Positions 17,208 to 27,900 of a stretch of 59,407 bases of DNA are shown here, piece by piece (position 1 is the stretch's first letter; every line of letters starts with the position of its first letter). This stretch comes from Chloroflexota bacterium. GTDB lineage: Bacteria; Chloroflexota; Anaerolineae; J102. The notes under the pieces are model-generated. The model was not told where the DNA came from and searched no databases. It saw only the letters and a list, made by a program, of their open reading frames with translations. The stretch covers positions 1-59,407 of the forward strand of contig JAKOVD010000114.1 in assembly GCA_029782215.1 (NCBI GenBank). The letters are read 5' to 3'. The translations under genes were made by a program, and so were the position numbers.

Positions 17208-19109
17208 ATGCCGCACAAACTGAAGGACCTCAAGCGCCCCGTGCCGAGCGATATCGACATTGCCCAGGCGGTGACGCTCGTGCCGATCAAGCAGATCGCC
17301 GACGAAGTGGGCTTGCTGCCCGAAGAGCTGGAATTCTTTGGAAACTACAAGGCGAAGGTGCACCTGGATGTGCGCGAGCGCCTGAAGGACGTTCCGAATG
17401 GTAAGTACGTGGTCGTGACCGCCATCACGCCGACGCCTCTTGGCGAAGGCAAGACCACGACCACGGTCGGCTTGAGCCAGGCCCTGGGCGCGCATTTGGG
17501 ACGCAAAGTGTTCACGTGCGTCCGCCAGCCCAGCCAGGGGCCGACCTTTGGCATCAAGGGCGGCGCTGCCGGTGGCGGCTACAGCCAGGTCCTTCCCATG
17601 GAGGACTTCAACCTGCACCTTACCGGCGACCTTCACGCCATCACGGCCGCCAACAACCTGCTGGCTGCGGCCATCGATGCGCGCATGTTCCACGAGGCGC
17701 AGACGCCTGATGATGAGGCCCTGTTCGACCGCCTTTGCCCCAAGGCCAAGGATGGCTCGCGCCGCTTTGCCCCGGTCATGCTGCGCCGTTTGGAGAAGCT
17801 GGGCATCCACAAGACAAACCCCGCCGACCTGACCGCCGAAGAGCGGGCCCGGTTTGCCCGTCTGGACATCGACCCCGCCAGCATCACCTGGCGCCGCGTC
17901 GTCGACACCAACGACCGTTTCCTGCGCGGCATTACGGTTGGTGAGGGCCCGGACGAAAAGGGGTTCACCCGCAAGACCGGCTATGACATCACCGTCGCCA
18001 GCGAGATCATGGCGATCTTGGCCCTGACGACCAGCCTGGCCGACATGCGCGAGCGCCTGGGCCGCATGGTGATCGGCACCAACAAAGCGGGCGAACCGAT
18101 CACGGCCGATGACCTGGGCGTCAGCGGGGCTCTGACCGTGCTGATGAAGGACGCGATCATGCCCAACCTGATGCAGACGGTGGAGGGCACGCCAGCTTTC
18201 GTCCATGCCGGGCCGTTCGCCAACATCGCCCACGGCAACTCGTCGATCGTCGCCGATCAGATTGCCCTCAAGTTGGTGGGACCGGATGGGTTCGTCATCA
18301 CGGAGGCAGGCTTTGGCGCCGACATCGGCATGGAGAAGTTCTTCGACATCAAGTGCCGCTACAGCGGTCTGATCCCGAACGTGGTGGTGCTCGTGGCGAC
18401 CATCCGGGCGCTCAAGATGCATGGCGGTGGCCCCAAGGTCGTCGCGGGCAAGCCACTGGATTCGGCTTACACCGACGAGAACCTGGAGCTTCTCGAGAAG
18501 GGCTGCGCCAACCTGAAGGTCCACATCAAAAACGCCGTCAGCTTCGGCATCCCCGTCGTGGTGGCCATCAATCGCTTTTCCACGGACACCGACCACGAGG
18601 TCGAGCTGGTTCGCAAGGTCGCCAAGGAGGCGGGCGCCGAGGACGCGGTGATGTCGAACCATTGGGCCGACGGCGGCGCCGGCGCCGTAGAGCTGGGCAA
18701 GGCGGTGATCGCCGCTGCTGAGAAGCCCAGCAACTTCAAGTTCCTCTACCCGCTGGAGATGAGCATCAAAGAGAAGATCGAGACGATCGTGCGCGACATC
18801 TACGGCGGCGCTGGCGTCGAGTTCCTGCCCGAGGCAGAACGGAAGATCGAGCTGTACAACCGTGTCGGCTTTGACAAGCTGCCGATCTGTATGGCCAAGA
18901 CACATCTCAGCCTCAGCCATGACCCCGCGGTCAAGGGCGCACCCACCGGCTTCATCGTGCCGGTGCGCGACATCCGTGCCAGCGTGGGGGCAGGATTCCT
19001 CTACCCGCTGCTGGGGACCATGAGCACCATGCCCGGCCTGCCCCTGCGTCCGGTCTTCTATGACGTTGACCTGGACCTGGAAACGGGCAAGGTGATGGGT
19101 CTGTTCTAG
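17208..19109 (+). CDS. fhs: Formate-tetrahydrofolate ligase
   Basis: This 633-residue cytoplasmic enzyme makes 10-formyltetrahydrofolate from formate, tetrahydrofolate and ATP. The phosphate-binding loop is [11 protein letters not shown] at 76-86. [37 protein letters not shown] and the downstream HGGGPKV segment are diagnostic of FTHFS. It is longer than the usual ~555 residues because of an insertion around residues 165-250, as in the long eukaryote-like forms. ATG 17208 follows AAAGGAG; an alternative start at 17187 would lie before this site and is rejected. A strong terminator ends the gene, so it is transcribed separately from the formate dehydrogenase block, although the shared substrate formate links them. 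Confidence 0.97.
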   Translation: MPHKLKDLKRPVPSDIDIAQAVTLVPIKQIADEVGLLPEELEFFGNYKAKVHLDVRERLKDVPNGKYVVVTAITPTPLGEGKTTTTVGLSQALGAHLGRKVFTCVRQPSQGPTFGIKGGAAGGGYSQVLPMEDFNLHLTGDLHAITAANNLLAAAIDARMFHEAQTPDDEALFDRLCPKAKDGSRRFAPVMLRRLEKLGIHKTNPADLTAEERARFARLDIDPASITWRRVVDTNDRFLRGITVGEGPDEKGFTRKTGYDITVASEIMAILALTTSLADMRERLGRMVIGTNKAGEPITADDLGVSGALTVLMKDAIMPNLMQTVEGTPAFVHAGPFANIAHGNSSIVADQIALKLVGPDGFVITEAGFGADIGMEKFFDIKCRYSGLIPNVVVLVATIRALKMHGGGPKVVAGKPLDSAYTDENLELLEKGCANLKVHIKNAVSFGIPVVVAINRFSTDTDHEVELVRKVAKEAGAEDAVMSNHWADGGAGAVELGKAVIAAAEKPSNFKFLYPLEMSIKEKIETIVRDIYGGAGVEFLPEAERKIELYNRVGFDKLPICMAKTHLSLSHDPAVKGAPTGFIVPVRDIRASVGAGFLYPLLGTMSTMPGLPLRPVFYDVDLDLETGKVMGLF

Positions 19110-19131
19110 CCACCCCTCCGTTTCAAGTGAG

Positions 19132-19174
19132 AGCCGCCGGTCAGCGCTGTACGTGACCGGCGGCTTTCTTTTCT
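19132..19174 (+). terminator. Strong intrinsic terminator of fhs
   Basis: Perfect 12-bp arms AGCCGCCGGTCA (19132-19143) and TGACCGGCGGCT (19154-19165), followed by TTCTTTTCT. It is positioned 22 bases after the fhs stop. Confidence 0.9.
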
Positions 19175-19264
19175 GCCGCCAGGCGCGCTCCGCCGGCTGC
19201 AACGAGTGGAGGCGGCCCATGCCGGGAGATGCAGGCGGCAGCCTTTTCGCACGCGCGCGTCCGC

Positions 19265-19273
19265 TGCTATAAT
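19265..19273 (+). promoter_or_regulatory. Extended -10 promoter of the formate dehydrogenase operon
   Basis: TGCTATAAT, identical to the element before the BTAD regulator, lies 43 bases upstream of the first ATG (19317). No strong -35 or Shine-Dalgarno is visible. Confidence 0.6.
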
Positions 19274-19316
19274 GCGGTCCCATCCTACCTGCCGACATCC
19301 ACTCGCAGCGATAGCC

Positions 19317-19811
19317 ATGCCCACACCTCCGACTGCCCTGGCGCCCCGCAGCGCCATCGCCCTTCAGGCCGTTCTGCGCCGCTATCGCGGCAAGGGCCGC
19401 GCCTACCTGCTCCCATGCCTGCACGAGGTGCAGGCTATCACCGGTTGGCTCGACGAAAACACCTGCATGCAGGTGGCGGAGAACCTTGACCTGCCCGTGG
19501 TGGAGGTTCACAACGTCATCGAGTTCTATTCCCTCTTCTACAATGCGCCGGTGGGGAAGCGGATCGTGCGGGTCTGCGAGGACCTGGCCTGTGACCTGGC
19601 CGGCGGCCGGGAGGTCGCCCATGCCTGTGCGCGGCGCCTGGGGGTCGATGCCGAGCATGGGGGCACATCGGCCGACGGCGCCTGGACCCTGGAAATGCAT
19701 CCCTGCCTGGGGCGGTGCGAGCAAGCGCCCTTCCTCATGATCGACGAGGCTGGATACGGCAATATCAAAGCCGAAGACCTCGATGCGCTTCTGGAGGGGC
19801 AGGACGGATGA
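19317..19811 (+). CDS. NuoE/FdsG-like [2Fe-2S] subunit of NAD-linked formate dehydrogenase
   Basis: This 164-residue thioredoxin-fold [2Fe-2S] protein passes electrons to the flavin subunit. Ligands follow the NuoE pattern C-x4-C (VCEDLAC) and C-x3-C (MHPCLGRC) in the C-terminal half. The N-terminal helical part has LPCLHEVQAITGWLDE and VVEVHNVIEFYSLFY, which are family hallmarks. Start 19317 is used because the promoter lies at 19265-19273, inside any longer reading frame. Its stop overlaps the next start (ATGA), so it is translationally coupled to the NuoF-like subunit. Complex I or hydrogenase use is less likely, given the formate dehydrogenase subunits downstream. Confidence 0.88.
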   Translation: MPTPPTALAPRSAIALQAVLRRYRGKGRAYLLPCLHEVQAITGWLDENTCMQVAENLDLPVVEVHNVIEFYSLFYNAPVGKRIVRVCEDLACDLAGGREVAHACARRLGVDAEHGGTSADGAWTLEMHPCLGRCEQAPFLMIDEAGYGNIKAEDLDALLEGQDG

Positions 19812-21067
19812 CTTACCAACCGGTGCTCACGGCGCGGCTGGGGGTCGTGGACCCCAGCAGCCTGGCGGACTACGAAACGCACGGCGGGTTTCAGGCCCTG
19901 GCCAAGGCAGTGGAGCTGGGGCCGCAGGCGGTGATCGAGACTGCCCGGCAGGCCCACGTGCTGGGCCGGGGCGGCGCCGCCTTTCCGGCCGGCATCAAGT
20001 GGAAATCGGTGGCCGACCAGCCTGCCCCCAGGTACATGGTGGTAAACGCCGACGAGTCGGAGCCCGGCACCTTCAAGGATCGCATCATCATGGAGGGGGA
20101 TCCCTTCTCTGTGGTAGAGGGCATGATGGTGGCCGGTTTTGCTGCGGGCGCCGAGCAGGCTTACATCTACATTCGCGGTGAGTATCCGCTGGCCGTGAAG
20201 CGCATCCAACACGCGGTCAATGCCTCCTACAATGCCGGCTACCTGGGCCGCAATATCCTGGGCAGCGGCTGGAACCTGGATGTGGAGGTGCGCAAAGGGG
20301 CCGGCGCCTATATCTGCGGTGAGGAAACGGCCCTGTTCGAGAGCATTGAAGGCAAACGCGGCTTTCCCCGCTTCAAACCCCCTTTCCCCACGCAGGCCGG
20401 GCTGTTCGGACGCCCCACCCTGATCAACAACGTGGAGACACTCCTGTGCGCTCTGCCTCTGGTGCTGCGCGGTCCTCATTGGTTCAAGGACATCGGCCCG
20501 GAGAACTCACCGGGTCCGAAGCTTTTCTGCCTCTCGGGACGCGTGCGCAGGCCCGGCCTGGTCGAGGCGCCGATGGGCACGCCGCTCCGCACCCTGATCA
20601 TGGACTACGGCGGTGGTGTGGCTGGCAGCGGTGAGTTGGGCGGCGTCCTGCTCGGCGGAGCGGCCGGAATGTTCGTCGGTCCGTCTGCGCTCGACGTCAA
20701 CCTCGACTTCGCCACCCTGCGCGAGATCGACGCCGTCCTTGGTTCGGGTGTGGTCATGGTGTTCGATACCTCTGTCGACATCAAGCAAGTGCTCAAGCGC
20801 ATCAGCCACTTCTTCGCCCATGAGTCCTGCGGCAAGTGTTACCCTTGCCAGATCGGCACACAGCGCCAGATGGAGATCTTGGACAGGCTGGCTGACGGCC
20901 GCTTGCGGCCGGGCGATCTGGCGCTGCTGCGTGACGTCGGCCAGACCATGACCGATGCCAGCATCTGCGGGCTGGGACAGGCGGCCAACGGCGCCATCCG
21001 TACGGCGCTTGAGCGCTTTGGTTATGATGATGTTAGCGGCGAATTACGGCAGTTCGGCGCCAGATAG
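19808..21067 (+). CDS. NuoF/FdsB-like NADH-binding flavoprotein subunit
   Basis: This 419-residue subunit exchanges electrons between NAD(H) and the iron-sulfur chain via FMN. The NAD/FMN-site glycine motifs GRGGAAFPAG (~56-65) and GAGAYICGEETAL (~162-174) are present. The C-terminal [4Fe-4S] ligands SCGKCYPCQIGT (~339-350) and SICGLGQ (~380) are complete. There is no N-terminal thioredoxin-like fusion. ATG 19808 overlaps the upstream TGA by four bases. The nearest downstream gene, 80 bases on, is the ferredoxin-like subunit. Together they form the diaphorase part of the complex. Confidence 0.92.
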   Translation: MTYQPVLTARLGVVDPSSLADYETHGGFQALAKAVELGPQAVIETARQAHVLGRGGAAFPAGIKWKSVADQPAPRYMVVNADESEPGTFKDRIIMEGDPFSVVEGMMVAGFAAGAEQAYIYIRGEYPLAVKRIQHAVNASYNAGYLGRNILGSGWNLDVEVRKGAGAYICGEETALFESIEGKRGFPRFKPPFPTQAGLFGRPTLINNVETLLCALPLVLRGPHWFKDIGPENSPGPKLFCLSGRVRRPGLVEAPMGTPLRTLIMDYGGGVAGSGELGGVLLGGAAGMFVGPSALDVNLDFATLREIDAVLGSGVVMVFDTSVDIKQVLKRISHFFAHESCGKCYPCQIGTQRQMEILDRLADGRLRPGDLALLRDVGQTMTDASICGLGQAANGAIRTALERFGYDDVSGELRQFGAR

Positions 21068-21147
21068 GAAGCGACAGCCCATCACCAACCGCCCCGGCTT
21101 TCGTATTCTTAGTTCTAGCGCTCTCCTCGTGAATACTCTTGATTGCT

Positions 21148-21813
21148 ATGTCAGCCTCGACGGAACAAGTCTGGATCACCATCGACGAACAACAGGTGTG
21201 TGTGCCCGCCGGAAGCACGGTGCTGGAGGCCGCGCACCTGGCCGGCATTGAGATCCCGACTCTCTGCTTTCATGACCATTTGACGGCCAATGCCGTCTGT
21301 CGCATGTGTGTGGTTGAGTGGCGCGGCAGCCGCACGCTGGTTCCCGCCTGTGTGGCCAAGGTGGCCCCCAATGCCACGATTCGCACCGATTCGCCACGTG
21401 TGCGCACGGCCCGGCGCACGCTGCTGGAGATGTTGGCCTCGACCGTCGACCTGAGCGATGCGCCTGAGATCCAGGAGCTGATGGTCCATTACGGTGCGGA
21501 CCCGGATCGCTTCGGCCCCGACGCCGAGCGGCGCCAGGTGGGCGAGCCCAAGGTGGACAACCCGTTCTACGTGCGTGACTACGACAAGTGCATTCTCTGC
21601 TGGCGCTGTGTCCAGGTTTGCGCCGAGGATGTGCAGTTCACGTTTGCGTTTGGCTTCAACAACCGCGGCTTCCACACCCAGATTGCGACCTTCTTCGACC
21701 ATCCTATGCCCGAGACGACCTGCGTCTTCTGCGGCAACTGCGTAGGCGTGTGCCCCACTGGGGCGCTGAAAGGCAAACGCCTCTTCCTGTACGAATTAGC
21801 CAACCAGCCCTGA
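21148..21813 (+). CDS. Ferredoxin-like iron-sulfur subunit (NuoG/HoxU/FdsA N-terminal domain)
   Basis: This 221-residue electron-transfer protein carries an N-terminal plant-type [2Fe-2S] cluster (C40, C51, C54, C68) and two C-terminal [4Fe-4S] clusters (C148/C151/C154/C158 and C192/C195/C198/C202). In FdsA-type formate dehydrogenases this iron-sulfur domain is fused to the molybdenum subunit; here it is a separate polypeptide encoded just before it. ATG 21148 is preferred over an in-frame TTG nine bases upstream. It probably bridges the flavin subunit and the molybdopterin subunit. A bidirectional hydrogenase HoxU is the main alternative, but no hydrogenase genes are present. Confidence 0.88.
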   Translation: MSASTEQVWITIDEQQVCVPAGSTVLEAAHLAGIEIPTLCFHDHLTANAVCRMCVVEWRGSRTLVPACVAKVAPNATIRTDSPRVRTARRTLLEMLASTVDLSDAPEIQELMVHYGADPDRFGPDAERRQVGEPKVDNPFYVRDYDKCILCWRCVQVCAEDVQFTFAFGFNNRGFHTQIATFFDHPMPETTCVFCGNCVGVCPTGALKGKRLFLYELANQP

Positions 21814-21878
21814 TCCCGGACGAACGCCGCGCTTTCTCGGCTCCACCTGCCACCACACACCTCGAGACAAGCACGACC

Positions 21879-24017
21879 ATGCCAACCGACCGTATTGTCC
21901 CCACCACCTGCCCTTTTTGTGGCGTGGGCTGCCAGATCCAGCTAAACATCAAGGATGACCGTATCCTGCGCGTCACCACCGATTTCGAGATGGCGCCGAA
22001 CTACGGCAAGTTGTGCGTCAAAGGCCGCTTCGGCACCGACTTCATCCATCATCCGACGCGCTTGAAGGTTCCGCTGATCCGCAAGGACATCGTTCCCGGC
22101 CAACCGTTTGGCAAAGCCCGACGCGCTTCTTCGCTGGTGGATGACTATCGCGAGGCCACCTGGGATGAAGCCCTTGACCTGATCGCCGACAAGATGGCGG
22201 AGATCTATCGCCAATCCGGCAGTGACGCCTTTGGCACCTACTGCTGCGCCAAGGCGACCAACGAGGACAACTTCATCTTCCAGAAGGTGATGCGCACTTT
22301 CCTGGGCACCAACAACGTCGACCATTGCTCACGGCTGTGTCATGCGGGTTCGGTGGCAGGCTTGATGCGTACGATCGGTTCGGCGGCGATGTCCAATAGC
22401 ATCGCCGAGATGGAGAACCTGGATACCTTTTTGGTGACCGGCTCCAATACCACGGAAAACCACCCGGTGATTGCCCTGAGCCTTAAGAAGGCTGTGGAAC
22501 GGGGAGCCAAGCTGATCGTCATCGACCCCCGCCGCATCGAGCTGGTGGAGTTTGCCACGCTCTGGTTACAGCAGCGACCCGGCACGGATGTCGCCGTGTT
22601 CCATGCCATGGCGAACGCAATCGTGAGCGAGGGGCTCGTGGATGAGGCCTATATCGCTGCCCACACCGAGGGCTTTGAGGAGTACGCAGCGTCCCTGGCG
22701 CCGTACACGCCGGAATGGGCCGAGGGTGTCACCGGCGTGCCGGCGGCAAAGATCCGCCAGGCAGCACACATGTATGCCAACGCCAACGTGGCGGCGCTGT
22801 ATTGGGGCATGGGTATCAGCCAGAGCACCCACGGCGCCGACAATGCCACGGCGCTGGTCAACCTGGCGATGCTCTGCGGACACATCGGCAAGTACGGCGG
22901 CGGCCTGAACCCACTGCGCGGTCAGAACAACGTCCAGGGGTGCTCCGACATGGGCGGCCTGCCCAACGTTCTCCCGGGCTATCGTTTCCTTGCCGACCCG
23001 GCTGTGCGCGAACGATTTGAGGCGGCGTGGGGCGTGCCTCTGAATCCCAAGCCGGGGCTGACGGCGGTGGAGATGGTGCATGCTGCCGACGGGGGGGAGA
23101 TCCGCGCCATGTACGTCATGGGCGAGGATCCGATGACCTCCGAGCCAAACCTGAAGCACGCCCGGCACGCCCTGACCAAGCTGGACCTGCTGGTGATACA
23201 GGACATCTTCGCCAACGAGACGGCGCTGTACGGCCACGTCATACTGCCCGCCGCCGCCTTCGCCGAAAAGTCGGGTACCTTCACGAACACCGAGCGGCGC
23301 GTGCAGCGTGTGCGCCCCGCCTTGCCTCCGCCCGGAAGCGCCCGGCCCGACCTGGATATCCTCCTGGACCTGGCGAAGCGCCTGGAAGCGCGCCTGGGTG
23401 TGAGCGTCCAGCCCGGATGGGATTACGAAGATGCCAGCGCCGTGTGGACCGAGATCGGCCAGTTGGCGCCCGAGTTCCGCGGTATCACCTACCAGCGCCT
23501 GGACAAGGTGGGCATCCAGTATCCCTGTTACGACGAGAACGATCCGGGCACCGTCTATCTTTTCGAAGACGGGGTCCCGCGTGGCAAGGGCAAGTTCTGG
23601 TCCCTGGAGTTCAGGGCCCCCAAGGAACTGCCTGACGATGTCTATCGCTTCAATTTGTCTACGGGCCGAGTTCTCTATCACTGGCACGGGGGCACGTTGA
23701 CGCGACGCTCCTCGTTGAACGACATCTTCCCGGAGCCTATCGTCGAGATCAACCCGGTCGACGCCGCCACGATTCCCGCGGCCACCGGCGACCTGGTGCG
23801 CATCGCCTCGCGGCGCGGGGAGGTGGTCGCACGCGCCGAGGTCACCGAGCGTTCACCGATTGGCACGATCTTCCTGCCCTTCCACTTTGTGGAGGCCGCC
23901 GCCAATCTGCTGACCCTGGACGCCCTCGACCCGACAGCCAAGATTCCCGACTTCAAGAACACGGCGGTCGCCGTGAGCCTGGCAGAAGATCACGACTGGA
24001 ACCTCGTGCTGCACTGA
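21879..24017 (+). CDS. fdhF: Formate dehydrogenase alpha subunit (molybdopterin, Cys type)
   Basis: This 712-residue molybdopterin oxidoreductase oxidises formate to CO2 (or runs in reverse). The N-terminal [4Fe-4S] ligands C11, C14, C18 and C46 (CPFCGVGC...KLCVKG) are followed by Lys48. The active-site metal ligand is Cys154 in [11 protein letters not shown], encoded by TGT, not a selenocysteine TGA. The molydopterin dinucleotide-binding domain fills the C-terminus ([19 protein letters not shown] onward). It has no twin-arginine signal, so it is cytoplasmic. ATG 21879 starts the protein just before the first Cys; the much longer open frame upstream is rejected because it overlaps the ferredoxin-like gene. 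Its stop overlaps fdhD (TGATG). Confidence 0.95.
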   Translation: MPTDRIVPTTCPFCGVGCQIQLNIKDDRILRVTTDFEMAPNYGKLCVKGRFGTDFIHHPTRLKVPLIRKDIVPGQPFGKARRASSLVDDYREATWDEALDLIADKMAEIYRQSGSDAFGTYCCAKATNEDNFIFQKVMRTFLGTNNVDHCSRLCHAGSVAGLMRTIGSAAMSNSIAEMENLDTFLVTGSNTTENHPVIALSLKKAVERGAKLIVIDPRRIELVEFATLWLQQRPGTDVAVFHAMANAIVSEGLVDEAYIAAHTEGFEEYAASLAPYTPEWAEGVTGVPAAKIRQAAHMYANANVAALYWGMGISQSTHGADNATALVNLAMLCGHIGKYGGGLNPLRGQNNVQGCSDMGGLPNVLPGYRFLADPAVRERFEAAWGVPLNPKPGLTAVEMVHAADGGEIRAMYVMGEDPMTSEPNLKHARHALTKLDLLVIQDIFANETALYGHVILPAAAFAEKSGTFTNTERRVQRVRPALPPPGSARPDLDILLDLAKRLEARLGVSVQPGWDYEDASAVWTEIGQLAPEFRGITYQRLDKVGIQYPCYDENDPGTVYLFEDGVPRGKGKFWSLEFRAPKELPDDVYRFNLSTGRVLYHWHGGTLTRRSSLNDIFPEPIVEINPVDAATIPAATGDLVRIASRRGEVVARAEVTERSPIGTIFLPFHFVEAAANLLTLDALDPTAKIPDFKNTAVAVSLAEDHDWNLVLH

Positions 24018-24847
24018 TGTCTGAGACCTTGCCGCCCGGCGCGGCGCCCAGCGCATTTCATGTTTATGAGCGTGGCGAGTGGTCGCAGGTGGACAGCGCC
24101 ATCGTCGACGAGATGATGCTGTGCGTACACGTGAACGGCAAAGAGCTCGCAACCTACCAGTGTTCGCCTGTCGACCAGGAGGCGATGGCGCTGGGCTTCC
24201 TGCGGGCGGAAGGGTTCATCGATGGCATTGCGGACGTTGACCTGATCGAGCTGTCACAGAGCGGGACCTGTGTTGACGTCTGGCTGCGTAAGCCCGTGGT
24301 GAAGCCGCGCCGGGTCATCCAGACCTCTGGCTGCGGAGGCGGGATCACGTTTGACGATCTGACGCGCCAGCGCGCACCGGTCACGGCCGCCACCCAAGTC
24401 AGCCCCGAACAGCTTGCGGCCCTCTACCACGAGTTCTCGGCGGCGCAGAGCCTCTACCCGCTCACGCGCGGGGTTCATGCCTCGGCGCTGTGCACCCCTG
24501 ACGCCATGCTGCTCCTTGCCGAGGATGTGGGTCGACATAATACGCTTGACAAGCTTTGGGGCAAGGCCATGCGGCAGGGGATCGCCACCGAGGGCTGTCT
24601 GATCTTGACGACGGGACGCGTCAGCTCCGAGATGCTGGGCAAGGCCGCAAAGATGGGGACGCCGATTGTTGTCTCTCGCACCTCGCCTACCAGCCGATCG
24701 GTGGCGCTGGCGCAGGCCTGGAATATCACCGTTGCCGGCTACTTCCGCCGTGATCGGTTCCGGGTCTACTCAGCGCCCGGCCGGATTCGCGGGCTGCCGG
24801 CAGGGGAAGGGCTGACCGCTCTTGCCCAGCTTGGTGACTTGCAGTAA
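24017..24847 (+). CDS. fdhD: FdhD, sulfur-carrier/formate dehydrogenase maturation protein
   Basis: This 276-residue cytoplasmic protein is needed to transfer sulfur to the molybdenum cofactor of formate dehydrogenase. Family features are VNGKELATYQCSPVDQEAMALGFLRAEGFI (~40-69), QTSGCGGGITFDD (~102-114) and LLLAEDVGRHNTLDKLWGKAM (~170-190), ending in the YFRRDRFRVYS region. The E. coli protein uses a C-x-x-C pair in the loop. Here the equivalent is C106-G-G-G109, so only one Cys is present. It overlaps the fdhF stop by one base, as expected for coupled production of enzyme and maturase. Confidence 0.95.
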   Translation: MSETLPPGAAPSAFHVYERGEWSQVDSAIVDEMMLCVHVNGKELATYQCSPVDQEAMALGFLRAEGFIDGIADVDLIELSQSGTCVDVWLRKPVVKPRRVIQTSGCGGGITFDDLTRQRAPVTAATQVSPEQLAALYHEFSAAQSLYPLTRGVHASALCTPDAMLLLAEDVGRHNTLDKLWGKAMRQGIATEGCLILTTGRVSSEMLGKAAKMGTPIVVSRTSPTSRSVALAQAWNITVAGYFRRDRFRVYSAPGRIRGLPAGEGLTALAQLGDLQ

Positions 24848-24916
24848 AGTGGCCTTGCGCCACTGTTGTCCAACCCTTGTCGACCCTGACATCACTGCTT
24901 TACCACGCCGCCGGCC

Positions 24917-27900
24917 ATGACTGTGCGCAGGCTTGTTCCCGATCTCATCTTGCAGCAACATGCTGCCGGGAAGGCGCGCGGGCATTTCCGAGCAGCGGCT
25001 CTCTTTGTCGACATCTCGGGCTTCACAAAGCTGACCGAGACGCTGATGCAGCACGCCAAGGACGGCGCCGAGGTGCTCACCGACGTGCTCAACGACATCT
25101 TCGGACCGGTAGTGGCCGAGGTGTATCGTCAGGGAGGGTTCATCTCGACGTTTGCCGGGGATGCCTTCACGGCCCTGTTTCCGATGCGGCGGCGCCATGC
25201 CTGTGATCGTGCGGTGCAGACCGCGTTCTTCATCGGCGATTTCTTTACCGCACACCGCCAGGTAAGCACTCGCTACGGTGAGTTCACCCTTGCCGTCAAG
25301 CTGGGCCTGGCGCTGGGAGATGCGGATTGGGGTATTTGGGGCGCCGAGAACCTTCACACCTTCTACTTCCGGGGAAGCGCCATTGATGACTCGGCGACGT
25401 CAGAACATCATGCCAGCGCCGGTCAGATTGTGGCGACCGGCGCGGTGCTGGCCTCTTTGCAGGGCGCAGTCGAGGCGGCGCCGCTTGACGATCACTTCCT
25501 CTTGTCGGCGTTTGTGAAGGGACCGGTTGCCACCCCGAAGCGCCTGCCCGCGGTCGATCTGGCGTCGCTGCGACAGTTTTTCAGTGAGACAGTCATCGAT
25601 CTGCCCCAGCGCGCTGAGTTCCGGGACGTCTGCAGCGTGTTCATCTCGTTTGAGGGGGACGCGGACGAGGCGACCCTGGATGCGTTTGCCACGGCAGCGC
25701 TTTCCGGTGCGCATCGCTACGGCGGCTACTTCAACAAGGTCGACTTCGGCGATAAGGGCGGTGTGGCACTGGTGCTTTTCGGCGCACCCGTGGCGCATGA
25801 GGACAACGTGCGCCGGGCGCTCGACTTTGTGTTGGCGCTGCAGACAGAGACCAAGGGGCTGCAGTGGCGCGCCGGCCTGACCTTCGGCACCGTCTACGCC
25901 GGCATCATCGGCGCCGAGGAGCGCTGCGAGTACACGGCCATCGGCGATGTCGTCAACCTGTCGGCCCGCCTGATGATGAAGGCGGAATGGGGTGATGTGT
26001 GGCTGAGCGCGCCGACCTATGAAGTCCTGAAGTCACTGCACGAGTTCGACGACCTGGGACCGCACACCTTCAAGGGCAAGGCGGAAGCACAGCGGGTTTA
26101 CCGCTGGCGGCGCCACCGCGAAGCGACGGGAGCGCGGTTTTTCGAAGGGCAGTTGATCGGACGCGAGCAGGAGTTGGCCGTGCTTGAGGAGTTCGTGACG
26201 CCCATCTTCGGGCCGGCAGGAGGCGCCTTTGCCGGTGTGGCGTATGTCTTTGGCGAGCCCGGCATTGGCAAGAGCCGGCTGGTGTACGAGCTGCGCCAAC
26301 GCCTCCTGGCGGGGTCTGCCATGCGCTGGGCCTTCTGTCCCGCCGAGGGCGTGCTGCGGCAGTCCCTCAACCCGTTTGCCCACTTTCTGCGCAACTACTT
26401 TGCCCAGTCGGCGGAGCAGCCTGTCGACGAGAACAAGGCTCGCTTCGAAAGCGGCCTTCAGGCGCTGATGGATCGGCTGCCGTCTGCCGGCGCCGACACC
26501 GCCGAGCTTGTGCGGGAGCTGGATCGCACACGCTCGATGTTGGGCGCCTTGCTCAACCTGTACTGGGCCGGCTCTCTATACGAGATGTTGGAGCCCAAGC
26601 TGCGCTTTGCGAACACCCTGACTGCCCTGGTGACTCTGTTCAAGGCGGAGAGTCGCGTGCAGCCCCTGGTCATCGAGGTGGACGACGGGCACGTGCTCGA
26701 CGTGGATTCACAGGCACTGCTGGAGCTGCTTGTGCGGGATGTCGAGGGCTATCCGATCGCGGTGGTCATCGACAGCCGTTATGCCGACGATGGCAGCAAG
26801 GCCCTATTCTCATTTGGCAGCGGCGTGCCGGTCACGGTCATCGACCTGGGTGAACTTTCGCGGCCGGGGATCAAGGCCTTCGCCGGTCAGGTTCTGGACG
26901 CGCCGGTCGGGGAGGACGTGGTGGCGCTGCTCGCTGAGCGCACCAACGGCAACCCTTTCTTCATCGAGCAGTTGGCCCTGGACCTCCGTGAGCGGCGCTT
27001 GCTCGCGGCCGATCCGCAGGGCGACGGCCACCTGCACCTGGCGGCGGCGCAGTCTGCCGAGGTCCCGGCGTCGATCACGGCGGTGCTGATCTCCCGCCTG
27101 GATCGCCTGGCAGCCGATGTCAAGCAGGTCGTGCAGACAGCATCGGTGCTGGGGCGCGAGTTTGAGCTCAGTGTGCTGGCGCGTATGGTTGCACAGTGGC
27201 TGCGGGACGACATGCGCTTCCGCCACAACGTGGCGGTGGCGGAGACGCAGGATGTCTGGCTGCCGTTGGCCGAGATGCGCTACATCTTCAAGCACGCCCT
27301 CATGCGCGATTCTGCCTACGATATGCAGCTTCGCGCCCGTCTGCGCGATCTGCACCTTCTGGCCGCCCAGGTGATCGAGCTGGTGCATGCAGACGAGCTG
27401 ACGGCTCACTATGTTGATCTAGCGCATCACTACGAGCAGGCGTCGGAAGCGGCGAAAGCGCAGTTCTACCTGCTGCGGGCGGCCGACTTCACCAAGGCGA
27501 ACTACCAGAACACGTTGGCGTTGTCGCTCTATGAACGCCTGCTCAAGTACCTGGCCGCGGGCGACCCCCTGCGGGTGTACGTACATGAACAGGCCGGTGA
27601 CATCTACACCAATACCGGCGAGTACGATCAGGCTCTGGAGCGCTACCAGCAGGGGACCGCCGACCTGCAAGCCGTCAGTGACGACGCCCTGGTGGCGACG
27701 AAGCTCCCGGACCTGTACCGCAAGGTGGGAAGTGTCTTCACGAGCAAAGGAGACTATGAGGTTGCCCTCAGTTGGCTGCAGCGCGCCGAAGGGGCGGTGC
27801 GAGAACCTACAGGCGCCGATATGGCGCGCATCCATACGGCCACGGCCGGCGTGCTCTACCGGCAGGGAAAGGCGAACGATGCCCTGGAGAAGTGCCAGAG

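Noticed and set aside
17190..19724. 844-codon open frame on the minus strand opposite fhs and the NuoE-like gene
   Set aside because: The plus strand carries clear FTHFS and NuoE motifs over the same bases. The antisense translation has no recognisable domain and arises from high GC content.
22326..22343. Selenocysteine codon in the formate dehydrogenase alpha subunit
   Set aside because: The position is TGT (Cys154), so no UGA decoding or SECIS element is needed.
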